From contig CM029118.1 in the NCBI GenBank assembly GCA_016859345.1, positions 29,135,501-29,199,500 of the forward strand: a stretch of DNA of 64,000 nucleotides, in the 5' to 3' direction. The DNA is from Istiophorus platypterus (Eukaryota; Chordata; Actinopteri; Istiophoriformes; Istiophoridae). Below the pieces are notes generated by a model. It was not told the DNA's origin, did no database searches, and worked only from the letters and a program-made list of their open reading frames with translations. This document shows positions 1 through 11,214 of this stretch, piece after piece. The first letter of the stretch is position 1. Each line of letters starts with the position of its first letter. The translations under genes were made by a program, and so were the position numbers.

Positions 1-319
1 GGTTCATTGGAATTACAGCCTGATTAATCAGTCAGGATTAGCATTTAGCAAGACCTATTGGAATGTCGTTCTTTGATGCAGGTATCTTATTTATTTCTAT
101 TCCTCCACCTTTCCATTTTTCCCTAAAGCATTAAGCTGCCTGTCTCATCAGGCTGACAGGGTCAGTGCCACCATTCATTATAGGAACTGTGGAAGAGAGT
201 AGAGCCTGCTGCACAGTTAAGAACTCGCTAGAAGCCTCAGTGTTTAAGCTCCAGCCTCAACATGCTATACATGTGTCTTTCTCTCTGTACTGACAACGCA
301 TAACACATACATATACCGT
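1..319. other. non-coding, nothing recognised
   Basis: Unique AT-rich sequence with no frame of useful length and no repeat that I recognise. It ends at the terminal repeat of a Tc1-like remnant. Confidence 0.6.
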
Positions 320-862
320 TACAGTGCATTAAAAAGTCCTCAGACCCCTTCAGATATGTGTGTGTGTATATATACACAGTAAGGATTCAGACCATTTGCT
401 ATGACCTTTTAAAATTTTTTTCAAGTGCCTCCCATTTCTTTTCATCATCTTTAAGAGGTTTCAACACCTAGATTGGTGTAGACATGTGGTGTATTCAATT
501 GATTGGTCATGATATGGAAAGGTACACAATTGTCTGTTTAAGGTCTCACAGTTGACATTGCATATCAAAGTAAAAACCAAGCCCTGAGGCTGAAGGAAAT
601 GCCTACAGAGCTCAGAGACAGTGCAGCATAGGTGTATCCATTATTCTTAAATGAATAAAGTGTGGAAAAACCAGGATCCTTCCTAGAGCTGCCTGCCCAG
701 CCAAACTGAGTGGGGGAAGTTTCTTGAAGTATCTCCCATTTCCACACAAGATCTCTGGAGCTCAACCAGAGTGACCTTTTATCAAGGTCCCTCTCACTGA
801 TTGCTCAGATTAGCTGGGAAGAGAACTCAAGGTAGAGTCCTGGTTGTCCCCAATGTCTTCCA
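320..862. mobile_element. Tc1-like transposon remnant, folded back on itself
   Basis: The left edge (320-352) reads TACAGTGCATT followed by a CTCAGACCCCTTC segment, the terminal inverted repeat of a common teleost Tc1-like family. A short TG/TA tract at about 358-379 replaces roughly 150 bp of the expected end. The sequence then resumes with the family's 5' untranslated part and the start of transposase: the words around 455-560 and 580-718 match the HTH-coding region on the plus strand, now full of stops. At about 719 the direction flips. Bases 720-862 match the next part of the same transposase only as their reverse complement, running back toward the segment already seen at 638-715. The piece is therefore a dimer-like fold-back, not a simple truncation. 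No functional transposase is possible. The family match is from memory; the internal inversion is visible in the sequence. Confidence 0.75.
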
Positions 863-2230
863 TTTATGAAGGTAGGTGGTGTACAGTGGGTTTATCAGAG
901 CTTCTTTGCTGAAAATTGCTGCCTGGTGTGTCTGGTATGTGACACTTAATGACTGAATCAAAACAATAAAGCTGTGAACTAAGACAATAAACTGAAAGTT
1001 GCCAGAAGCTCCACAGAGATGAGGGGAACACTGCAGTAATGTGAAATGTTCTGTGGGTTTGCCACTATGAGCAGCTCCTTTCACATTACAAGTAGTCAAG
1101 TATTTAATGTATTCATCATTAATGTAAAAAATAACTATAGCTTTTTGTTAGCCATTCATTCTCAGCCTTGAACAATGTAGAACGATACATTAGAACCCGC
1201 CTTCCTTCTTACACCTTTATGTTGCATCAATGTCATTAAACTACCTTTGTGTTTGAAGTTGTCTTCTTTATCTGAGTGTGCATCCATGTCACTTTTATTC
1301 TCTTTCTCTCCCATTTTTTCCTTAATCCAGGGCTGTAATAGTGGCGGTTGGTCCTGGGTGGCAATTCAATGTTCTCTCCCAGGACATGAGCCGACCTGGA
1401 AATATGGCTGCCAGGAGAGAAGGTGGCAGATGGCTGACAAGGCATTTTTACCCATAACCCCCCAGTAAAACTTTAACTCCCAAGATTTAGTGCTAGCGCT
1501 CTGCACTTAGCAAGCTGCAGCCGCTGGCATATTTTTTCAAAAGTCCCAAACTGATGGTTTTGCCAGCTGCGCATAAACATGCTTTATTGATTGGGCTGTT
1601 AAAAGATTCAAAGGGCCAGTATCATTTAGCAACAGACAGTTTTAGAGGACGAATAAAAGCTAAAAATTGCTCAAACATTGTGGTAGGCATCATTGATTTT
1701 TAGAGGAAAACAAAAAAATACTGAATTAAATTATTCATCGTGTCATAATATTGACTGATGACGATGGTAGACAATAATTTAGAAATTTAAAGGCTCCTAG
1801 GCAACAATGGCAATTAAGGCATTTAATTCACCCAGTTACAATCTAAGGGCCTGGCTACAGTCATATCTCTTAATTTGTCCCTGACAAGAGCACCATGAAA
1901 GTCATGCTCACTTACAAAACTGTCCAAAGAGAAAGCTTTATGCTCATAAACCATGCTTTGACTATTTTATTTATTCTGAACAGTATTGTTTGTTAAACAA
2001 AAAGAAGTAAAGAAAAAAAAATTACTTTAGTTTTTTTTTTATCCCTCTTATCACTTTAATCAATGCTAAATTCTCCGCAGAACATAGAGCTACCTCCCTT
2101 CGGCTAATGTATCTGAAAGCATTGCAAAATAGACAATATTACTGATGCAGGGTTATGCATTGTGTGCTGAGTGCAGGGTGTTTGAAGGTACAATTGGACC
2201 CTGGGTACATGTAAGAATGGCAGGGTGACT
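863..2230. other. non-coding, nothing recognised
   Basis: No recognisable coding frame or mobile element. The overlapping small ORFs near 1236-1468 on both strands carry no motif and look like chance. The stretch 1480-1720 has a mixed, non-repetitive texture that could be conserved regulatory DNA, but nothing in the sequence proves it. Confidence 0.55.
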
Positions 2231-2250
2231 GGAGAAGCTTCAGAGTGCCA

Positions 2251-2345
2251 TAGAGGCACAAGAGAGACAGAGACAGAAATTTAGAGAGAGAGAAACAGAT
2301 ATATAGAGAAAGAGAAAACAGAAACAAAGTGAGAAAGACAGAGGG
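2251..2345. repeat. GA-rich purine tract
   Basis: Imperfect GAGA/GAAA low-complexity run, including a core of AGAGAGAGAGAAA. The hydrophobic minus-strand ORFs over it are by-products of the CT-rich complement. Confidence 0.8.
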
Positions 2346-2350
2346 GCCAT

Positions 2351-3119
2351 GCAGGACTAGGCCCACCAAGCTTTATTGTGGTACTGAACAAAGTGACATT
2401 ATAAGAGTCAAGTGAGACATGCACAGATCTGTGCCTACTAGCCAACCTGATATGGAGTGTGTGTGAGTACAAGAGAGTGTATGAGGTAATGAGTTCCTGT
2501 GCACAGTGATGTGAATATCCGTACATCTGCTCAAGCTGCGCGTGTTGGCTATATAGATATATATGTTTTGGTTTTTTTTTACTGTGCACATCTGCCAGTG
2601 TCTCTACCTGGGAGCCATAACAGGGCTGAAAGGTGTACCAAAGTAGCAGACTGAGATGAGGAAAATCCCTTCATACACATCATATAATTCATCTTGTCAA
2701 TCTACCATTCTTCTTTTTTTATTTGAAAAGGAAATAAAATCAAAATATTCCATCCTTCTGCTGGAAGAGAAGTTATGTCACACTCAGCGCAACAGTCTGT
2801 AATGGAAATACATTTAAGATAAGAATCAATAGAGAAAGCAAGAAACAACATAGGCCACTTTACTCGTAGTAAAAATAAAAATAGCAGCACCAAAGGTTGT
2901 AAATAACATCATTGAGTAGCAATACGGTTCAGCTGGTTACTAAAAAGAATTATTCTTTTTTCCTGAATATTTGACAATTTAAAATGATGTACAATATTAA
3001 AAGACATAATCTAGGATGACCAATGCAAGTTGGTTGGACCTCTAAAACTGACATAAGTTCATCCATAGCATGTGTCTGACAGTGATAGATGCAGCATTTC
3101 AGTTATGTACCAGAGAAGC
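2351..3119. other. non-coding, nothing recognised
   Basis: AT-rich unique sequence. Small minus-strand ORFs at 2281-2591 and 2702-2893 have no start context, motif or composition that suggests a gene. Confidence 0.55.
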
Positions 3120-3330
3120 ATTAGCATTAGCAGAAATTTACTATTGCAATAGTAAAATATCTACCAGTGGTATATTCATAGTAGCAAAAAACAGTGGCAG
3201 TAACAGAGAGCAGTGATCTAGTAGTAACAGCAATATTAATGGCACTAACTAGAGCAGTCATAGTTACAGTGGTAGCGGGTAGTAATAGCAGTGGCAGCAT
3301 TAGGTTAGGTACTATTAGCAACTGGAGACC
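3120..3330. repeat. cryptic AGT/AGC trinucleotide-rich tract
   Basis: The words AGTAGTAACAGCAAT, AGCAGTGGCAGC and GTAGTAATAGCAG recur in imperfect form. This is cryptic simple sequence rather than a clean microsatellite. The 81-codon minus-strand ORF at 3127-3372 is rich in Leu, Thr and Val only because of it. A short cousin of the same texture is seen at 3645-3690 and again at 5990-6040. Confidence 0.6.
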
Positions 3331-4146
3331 AACTGAAATGTTATTCTGAAAAACACAAAACAAAACAAACAAACAAACTAAAACATTTTGAAACAGCCTA
3401 GGATAAGCAGTGTTTTTTTTTGCTTAGACGGTATGTTGCATATTACAAAATGTACTATATATGTTTAATCAGACCACAAAACAAACAAAAGTGCCACTGG
3501 TATTCTAGCAGAAAGAAACTATGCATTCCACAGAATGTCAGAGGAACCGAGTTTTAATAGGGGCCCAGCATTTGCAGCCCAAGGCGCCCTAGCAAGTTAA
3601 TCCAGCCTTGAATAACAGAACTAGTAATGAGTGTTTAAAAGCTGCAGCCGAAACAGTAACAAGTAAAAGTAATAGTAGCAATGAGCAGTCACCTGTTCAT
3701 CCTTTGTAGTCGATATTTTGCATTAAAAAATATGTAATGTGAATGAAATGAAATGTAATGTTAACCAGATTGCATCACTCTCCCATATATCAAATTTTGC
3801 GGAACATACCGTATAAAAAAGCAAAATGTCAAAGCTGCACTCAAGTCCACATCGAATTATCTCTGCAGTGTCCTTTAATTCAAGAGACAATGTTAAACTC
3901 TTTTAGGTCTTTCAGCTCTTTTTTTGTTTTTAGCTACTGATTTGGTTCAGTCTCATTGTACTCAACAGCTGCATTTCAAGGTGCAGGCGGCACACATTTT
4001 CAAAGAACAAGCTCTGATAAGCCTTTCTGTGCTACAGTACAAGTACAGGGAAGCATTTAGCAGCTAAAGGGCCAGATATTCCATGAGGAGTGAAAGATCA
4101 AAGTGAAGTGAAGACTAGAACAGAGGTGTCTGGTTAATAATTAATG
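3331..4146. other. non-coding, nothing recognised
   Basis: Contains an A/C-rich run (3355-3380) and a short AGTAA-rich patch near 3650-3690. No gene or element recognised. Confidence 0.55.
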
Positions 4147-4400
4147 TTAGAGATGTCCCAAGTTGATTCTAAGGTATCAGGGCCAATCCAGGCATATTTT
4201 ATTGGACTGATATCGGCTAAGGTGAAATCAATCAAAATCTAATTTTTTTAAAATTATATTCTGCTGTAGTTTATTCAGCTTTGTTGTGTTGCAGCGCTGC
4301 TCTGCCTTACCACAGCCAGCGCTATAGTGTGAGCATTCTGCATATTCAAGTTAAATTAGAGAGTACGAATGAAACAAATTATATCGGCGCACCGTCAAGT
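4147..4400 (+). mobile_element. hAT-like non-autonomous element remnant
   Basis: The start reads TTAGAGATGTCCCAAGTTGA and continues with ATCAGGGCCAATCCAGG and GGACTGATATCGGCTAAGGT. These words resemble the left end of fish hAT-type MITEs, which open with a GATGTCCCGATCC-type end followed by repeated ATCGG words. No matching right terminal repeat or 8-bp target duplication is visible, so it is either truncated or too old to delimit. Other short elements with TATCGG words are possible. Confidence 0.45.
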
Positions 4401-4594
4401 GACACTGAATTCAGAAAACACAGTTGCAAAATGCACAGATTAACTAGACTCCACTGGTATTTATCATAAACAAAAAATGAGTCTGCCAAACATTAAGGTA
4501 AAAGCTTGTCATATTTAGCCACTTCTGATTATCGCTTTCAGCAGTTAAAATAATAAACATTTCCAGCATCAAATCACATCAGCTTTTACTAATT

Positions 4595-5030
4595 GTCAAG
4601 TCAGGTCAAGTCAGTTTATTTATTAACAGACCAAAGTACTATACAGAGATATAGAGAGATTAAATATTGGGATTATTTGTCTGTTCATTACAATCAAACA
4701 AAACCAAGAGTGATTAAAAAAAAATAGACATACATATGAGGATACAACTTGTGAATAAAATCATGAATAAATAGCACTGCATCGAGAAAGATGGAGTGTG
4801 TACAGTCATATCTCCATGATGAATATTACAAGGCTAAAGACAAAAGATGGGTCTTTAGACTGGTTTTAAGGACAGCAGGGGAAGATCTAATGGTCAGTGG
4901 CAAATTATTCCACAATATAGGGCCAGAAATGAAAAATGCTCACCTTTAGATTTTAACCTTGCGTGGAATGGAGAACGATGATTGGCCAGCAGATCTGAAA
5001 GGTCCGCAATTTCCCGGTGCCTGAATCTCT
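4595..5030. repeat. interspersed teleost repeat (class unresolved)
   Basis: Begins with a CAAGTCAGGTCAAGTCAG doublet followed by TTTATTTAT. It contains the phrases GGGTCTTTAGACTGGTTTTAAG and GGCAAATTATTCCACAATATAGGGCC, cut here to their key words. That word order is characteristic of an abundant fish repeat that starts with a CAAGTCAGTTTTATTT-like word. No coding frame. Its edges are estimated. A LINE reverse-transcriptase scrap follows almost directly. Confidence 0.6.
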
Positions 5031-5041
5031 AAATTAGTGAG

Positions 5042-5192
5042 GAGGTAGAGTTTGAAGCTGGGGAGGAAGCCTCACTCATATCTATGTTAAAGGTTTCTGA
5101 GGCAGTTATGAAGGTCCTTAGTGGTAAGGCGCCAGAAGTGGATGAAATTTGCCCCAAGATACTGAAGGCTCTGGGCATTGTTGTGGTGTGGT
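5042..5192 (+). pseudogene. LINE reverse-transcriptase N-terminal fragment
   Basis: One plus-strand frame is open for about 50 codons without a start ATG. It contains LSGKAPEVDEICPKILKALG, which matches the early reverse-transcriptase motif of LINEs (a K-x-PG-x-D-x-I-x-P-E-x-L-K-A pattern). The usual Gly after Pro is Glu here. The preceding EEASLISMLKVSEAVMKVL agrees with the helix before that motif. The match stops at about 5192, before any catalytic residue, so this is a short fossil. The clade cannot be fixed from 50 residues. Confidence 0.7.
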
Positions 5193-5611
5193 CTTCTTCC
5201 CAGTAAATTTTACAGCTGCAGGGTTTCTCTCCCAAACATAACACACACACACATTTTTAATCCTGGCAACATTATTCTTGAAGAAGGGCCATTTTTTTCT
5301 GACCAAGCCAAGCTGTTGCCATCATATTTCCTGTCACTGTAAATTGTCCAAACTATTACAACTTTAGCATTAAAGTCCTTATATTAGCTAGATCCAATTT
5401 AGCACTGTTGGTGGTGCATTCATTGGTATATTGGTAGTGTGCAGATTCATTGGGAAGCTGATTCAGATTCAGTGGAATAGTAGTAGCCATTCAGTGAAAG
5501 TCACAAGTTTGGATCATGTCATTATTTGAAGAAACACTCAATAGAATTCCGGCTAGAGATATCCTAAAGTTTTGTTTTCAAAATTAATTTTAGTCACCCC
5601 CTTTTTCTTCA
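5193..5611. other. non-coding, nothing recognised
   Basis: Repetitive ATTGGT/ATTCAG words around 5405-5490 but no recognised element or gene. Confidence 0.5.
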
Positions 5612-5966
5612 GTGAATAACATTGCTTTCATCTCGTCAGTGTCTGGTCCTCATCATGGTCCACACAAAAGGCTGTTCACGAAATATTTCTGCACAAATTC
5701 CATTGACAAAATTAACACTACAGTGAAAGTAAATGATAGGTGTGGCTGTGATAGTAGTATCACAAATAGTCAAGTCAAGAAGGGAAGGAAAAAAGAAAAC
5801 CCTCTACTCAGGAAAAGAAAATGAAGGATTAGTAGATTAACAGTATGGGATATCAGTATGGGAATCTGGATAGATAGATTGTAAACACATATAAAGACAC
5901 AATCCATGAAAACATTGGGCAGCTCCCAAGTACAGCCAAACAGATGCACCACACGACCTTTCCACC

Positions 5967-6122
5967 ATGGAGACCTGGAAAGAAATAGCTGTAATAGCTC
6001 TAGTAGCAGCAGTAATTGTCGCAGTACCTATGGCAGTAGAAAGTGCACCACTACAAACAGTAGAAGAAAACACAATCTGTGGTCCAAAGAACGCCCACAC
6101 AAGCAACAGTTGTGCTTCCTGA
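5967..6122 (+). CDS. small ORF, 51 codons, signal-peptide-like; doubtful
   Basis: The ATG at 5967 lies in CCACCATGG, an ideal vertebrate initiation context. The 51-residue product starts METWKEIAVIALVAAVIVAV, a charged N-terminus followed by a hydrophobic core. A possible signal-peptidase site follows at about residues 25-27 (VESA then PLQ), then a short polar tail with two Cys, ending at TGA 6120-6122. Another plus frame (5612-6229) over the same DNA is also open apart from two stops, so absence of stops is weak evidence here. The hydrophobic core is built from GTA and GCA codons, the same cryptic AGTAGCAG texture seen at 3120-3330, so it may be a by-product of simple sequence. It could be a first exon, a retroelement leader, or chance. 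I do not recognise it. Confidence 0.2.
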   Translation: METWKEIAVIALVAAVIVAVPMAVESAPLQTVEENTICGPKNAHTSNSCAS

Positions 6123-6229
6123 TATCGCTATCTCAGCACACCTCCATTTATTTATCCCAAACAGAGAGCGATGTGCTGCTGGCTCCAAACATACTAGATG
6201 CAGAGCTTTATCTCCTCATATTAACATGA

Positions 6230-9200
6230 TAGAAAAATGTGAATACTAGTATCTTATCTCAGCCTTACATTATAAAGAGCATTCATCATGAAGCACATTA
6301 TAAATTTATCATGTCAGGAAAGGGAAAAAGATGGTGCAGGTAAGACCACATTTACTGGTACCATGGTCAGTGTAAGGTCTGTTGCATTATCCACATCTTA
6401 AACATATATATATATATAAAGAAACAAGAATCTCATCAATTATTTCACCTCACTTCCTTCGCCTCTTTTTTGTTGCCACCCAGGATCTAAAATTAAGCTG
6501 CACTCCAAGGCCTGTGACTTAATAGGATAAAAGTATAAAGAAATATAAAAAAAGACCTCTGTGGGTCAGCGAGATTCACAATATATATTAACAGAGTGTA
6601 AAGCTGTGATGTGGAGACAGATAAATGTGCTGGAATTACTCAATTCTTTCACTTTTAATAATTCTGTCATCCTTACCCGCTATTTGACCATTACACTGCT
6701 GAAGTCATTTTTTTGTACAAATAGGTAAGATCATCAGTCATTATAATCACTTAATACATCTCTTTCCCCTCCATTCTCTCTCTTTTGGTTCCTAAACTGG
6801 TGCCAAATCTTGTATCTAGTTGTTCCTCATGGAAATACATTTCACTGGCGGCCAGTGAAATTGGGCTGCTTGCCATGTAGAACTATATGGGCAAGATATG
6901 GGTGGTATAGGACTGTGTAGAAAGCTGCTGGGGAGTTTTACAAAGTGGCTGTGTGTGTGTCATTAATTCACTTATTCTAGATGTTTCTGCCTCTGATTCA
7001 TTGGTTTGTACAATGTAGAGAGTTTACACTGTGGTGTCTGCCTCTGCCTCAAGGGAGCGATCAGAGAAAGTTAAAACATCTCTGCATTAAAAAATAAAAG
7101 GCAGTGAAGTCAGAATTTTCTGTATTTATGCATCTTCACTGGTTTATATTGTTTAATTCCATTTTATGCTCAAATTTAGATTAATAAATATACTTTTCAA
7201 TATGCTTAATGACATTTCATAGTACTGCAATCAGTGTCTAAAACCCGCCATTTCCTCTTAAAAATTATATTTATATACCATTCATGTACAAAATGTAATA
7301 CATTTTGAAAGAAACGGAATGTTGGCTAAAATAGGTTCTCAATCCTAATAATAAGAAAACAGTTTTTAATACAGTTATGAGTCACAAAATGTTCTTAATA
7401 AAGGCATCTTCAAAATGCTCATTGCATTTCAATTGTTTTTTTTTACTAATGATGGAAAAAGCTATTGTGCAACTAAAGCATGCTTAACATTTTTATGGTA
7501 ACGTTTAGACTTCTCAGAGCCATTAGTTTTATGGAATGATTGTTCTCTTATGAAAATACTGAAAGAATTACTGGTCACCCAAATCAGGATATGTGTCCTT
7601 TTTTTTTCCAAATTTAACCAAATCCTTGATTTTTTTTTTCCACAACACTGAGACACTGAATGGAGTCCTGAACATTACCCATAGAGACAGTGAAGGGTAT
7701 CAGCATTTTAGTCATTTAAGTTTGTCACCTTGGACTGTAAGAAAACTAAAAAAATATATTATGAAAAAAAAAAAAAATCTCAAAACTTTCTGAAGGAAAC
7801 AAACTCAATTAAAATCTTGAACCAATTTTCCTTGAAAATGTGACATTACATCCTTGCTATTACTCATATAGACATAACTCCCAATTAATATTTTTTTTGA
7901 AAACCATATTTAGGGATTTGTTCATTATAAGTTTCTAATCTCTGTATCACAGTTCTAGTATCACAGATTTTTCCCTCAAATCATTTCATGTATGGTTCTG
8001 TTGCAAAGGCTTCCATTCTCTGTCTGCTGGAGAAATGTCAGATAATGGCGAGAACACAGCTCACAGCTTTCATGTTGTAAAAAGACAATGTCACTTTCAG
8101 TAATCGCTTCCTTCTGGAAGTGAATTTCTTGTTAAAACTGCTTTGATTTTTAAATCATAACTCTTGAAAAAACATTGTCTACCAGTCAGTCTACTCCATA
8201 AAATAATATTGTAGTAACAGCTCCCACAGGCAGCAGTTGCCATTCAGCAGTAAACATGTTAACGGAATAGCTTGGTGGTGGCTTCCCCTATTCCCCGATT
8301 GTCTGGCAGGTTAAATAGGTCCCTCAAGAGCCTCCATTTCGACTGCCTCGTGACAACTTCTGTGAAGTATAAGAATGTACCTCTTCAGAACTAGAAAAAA
8401 ACTTTATTAGTGAACATAAAGCCGCATCGTGGAGCAATTATATATCCTCCAAAACATACTGCATGCTGGACACCTGACATACAATTTTGTTTGCTTTACT
8501 CATTCATTCAGTTCAATGGTGTTTTTTACTCAACAAACCAATACAAGTTAAACATTAGTAAATGACAATATTTGCAAATATGTGTGTTTTCTTCTTGTTT
8601 CCCTGCATATTGTTCAATAAGCAACTAGGGTAGATGACTACTGACTACAGCAGGAGTGATAACAGTGTACACCACAAAGAAAAAGCAGTATGCTTACATC
8701 CCCTTAAAGATGCTAGAGAAATGTACACAGTTAATCTTCCTCCCCTTTGATTTGATTGTGCTTGCTAAATACAAGGGGACTTAATCAAGCTTAAAAATAA
8801 CAAACAAACAAATAAAAGAGAGGTCCTGGGAGAACTCATTAGAAGCCTTGTCAAATTCCAAGAGACTACATAATTACCAAAATAAAAAATGCAAAGCTAT
8901 TTCATTTGTATTTGCTTTTCTTTCTGAATTACTGCTGAACTAAGGTTATTGAAACTTTATGCCTTTGAAAAGTTTGGTTGAGCAGAGTGAACCTAGTGTA
9001 TGAGATGCTTCATTGGCCCTGTGGCCCGTTCATCTCTGAGCCTACATTTTGATTCACTACCAGGAACCCTTGAGCAAAAACCCCATCTTATTCTGACAAC
9101 GTCCATCAATTCGAGCAGAAAAACAGGAAGATAAAGAACACATGCACTTCATTCCCTTCATTAAAACAGAGAATATCAGGCCCTGTTGACAAGGAAATGA

Positions 9201-9239
9201 AACAAGTTGGCAAATTTCTATAAATAAATCTTGTTTTTG
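6230..9239. other. long non-coding stretch
   Basis: About 3 kb of AT-rich sequence with no recognised gene or transposon. It holds a short TA run (about 6402-6418), several T and A homopolymers and a perfect interrupted palindrome (listed separately). Confidence 0.6.
6839..6861. repeat. perfect inverted repeat, 11-bp arms
   Basis: ATTTCACTGGC (6839-6849), one central G, then GCCAGTGAAAT (6851-6861). All 11 pairs match. Confidence 0.9.
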
Positions 9240-9430
9240 TCATTTTAATTACCAGATCAACAGCAGCTCAGATGAATGGCCTGGCCATCAATCTTTAATT
9301 AATGTCACGCTTTGCGGATTGCAGCAATGCTGGGCCTGATTGAAAAATAAGCTCAATGATATTTCTATTAGAGTTTGTTTTATTAATAACACGTCAGGGC
9401 TTTAAAAACATGTCTCTGAGATAGCTAACC
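9240..9430. promoter_or_regulatory. possible conserved non-coding block (inference)
   Basis: Non-repetitive sequence with clustered homeodomain-type cores (CTTTAATTAATGTCA, CCATCAATC, TTATTAATAAC) and higher complexity than its flanks, the texture often seen in vertebrate developmental enhancers. Conservation cannot be measured from one sequence, so this is a guess from composition. Confidence 0.25.
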
Positions 9431-11214
9431 ACAGAGAGATGATATACTTATTTTATAGTTAGCTCTTACAGCGTCACACTTTCACAGATCTGCTTAATAT
9501 TTTTTTTCTTAGCCTTCTATACCTCTTTTTGATTTCATTGTTTAGCATTAACTGGCTTTTTTTTTAAACTGCTAAAATTAAATCCTCTATTGGATTTTTT
9601 CATTTGTACTGTACAACATTAATATTTTATCTCAAACCTGTTACTTTACCACCAGTGTCTCACACCATAAAATACTTTTTAGACATTGGGTCTCAATGCA
9701 AACCAAAATATGGAAAAGAATCATTTTGATTTTATTGGAATATTGTTGGGATTCATATAGTGTACATACAATGTACACTACATGAAGTTTGACTCCCTAT
9801 GAAAATCTTGAACATATCAGCCAGATATGAAAAAAAAATCCAAGGGAGCTTGCTCTTTGCATTAATACATGCCCCCTTGTTATAGTCTTTAGGATTTTGC
9901 TTCTTTTTTGTTCAATAAAAATGATGTTGCTGTTAACAAATGTTTGCAAAAATACATGTATGAAAGTGTGTTGCTATCTTGGGTTTAACAAAGGTACTAT
10001 CAGATTGTTCCAAAGATGTGCTGAAACCAACTACTTACATGTGTTAGCAAAGTTAACAAAAATCTGAATGTTCTTTGTGCCACTTTTTCCTGAGGTTTGT
10101 GTTGCAGGGCAGTCTTTCTTTTATCCCTCCCAAGATGATCATTAGTGGTTAATTTTCAAGTAATCAGTTCCTAAAACTTGGCCCAAGCTATTTCTCCTCT
10201 ACCATCTGGGTGCCACGCCTTTTTGTCCTGTTTATCCTGTATGGATAATGACAACCTTCCTCTTTGCCATTAATTTAAAAGCATGCTTAGTTGTTTTGCA
10301 TGTCTCATCGTGCATATTTGTTCTCTCTGTGTGTCTCTTCAGTTGATTTTTTTTCTTGTCATTTTCATCTTTTTAAAGCAGCTTACCACTGTGTTTGCAT
10401 TCAACAGCCCATAAATCGTTCACCCTCATGCCCTGTTCTCTTGTTCACTGGTGGATGTGCCAATACACAGGTCAATCTGTCATAGAAATAGATCCAGAAC
10501 CAGAAAAAGGGATGAGACTAAGTTGCTTGATATGTCTCTCAAGGCTGATACCATTTTGAGTTTGCTGTTTTGGACCAAAGCTGTTGATAGATGGTATTTG
10601 TTAATATAATTCCCTCAAACAATGATTCTACATTTCCTTATGATTTATAATATCAATATGTTAAATTGTATAAATATACATTACTAACTACCTAAATGCC
10701 TACTTGTTAGTAAGAAAAAAAAAATCATTGTATTTATCCTTTAGGTAGAAAGCGTCATCTTCAATCCAGGGACATACCCTGTGTGAAGGCTGAAGGGAAA
10801 AGTGCGCTTATATCAAACTGTGGGCAAAATTCTTTTTTTTTTTTTCAAATCATTCCTGCATTAGCCTTTAGAAAGCAACAGAGTAATTGTTTCTGGGGTT
10901 TTGGAGAAAAACAACCACTAAGAACAGCAATTATTTATCATTTGTTGTGTATATGTTATTTTAAATTAGTTACTTAATAAGTCATTACTTAACAAATGTG
11001 CTTTTATTTACATCATGTCAAACATATGACCATACCACATTTCAAGACATTACTCTTTATCAAATATATATAAAATGTATCTGCTGACCTAATATTATAT
11101 GTACTTCCATATACTCTCAAATTACATATTTTTACCTTCATCTACACCTTCCTACCACCCATTTAGTCAAGCAAACACCACCCCAGGAAGAAAATCATCC
11201 CATTCCTCAAGACT
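9431..11214. other. non-coding, nothing recognised
   Basis: AT-rich, with a short inverted repeat at 9758-9780 and scattered T/A homopolymers. No gene seen. Confidence 0.55.
9758..9780. repeat. perfect inverted repeat, 10-bp arms
   Basis: TAGTGTACAT, a 3-nt spacer (ACA), then ATGTACACTA. All 10 pairs match. Confidence 0.9.
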
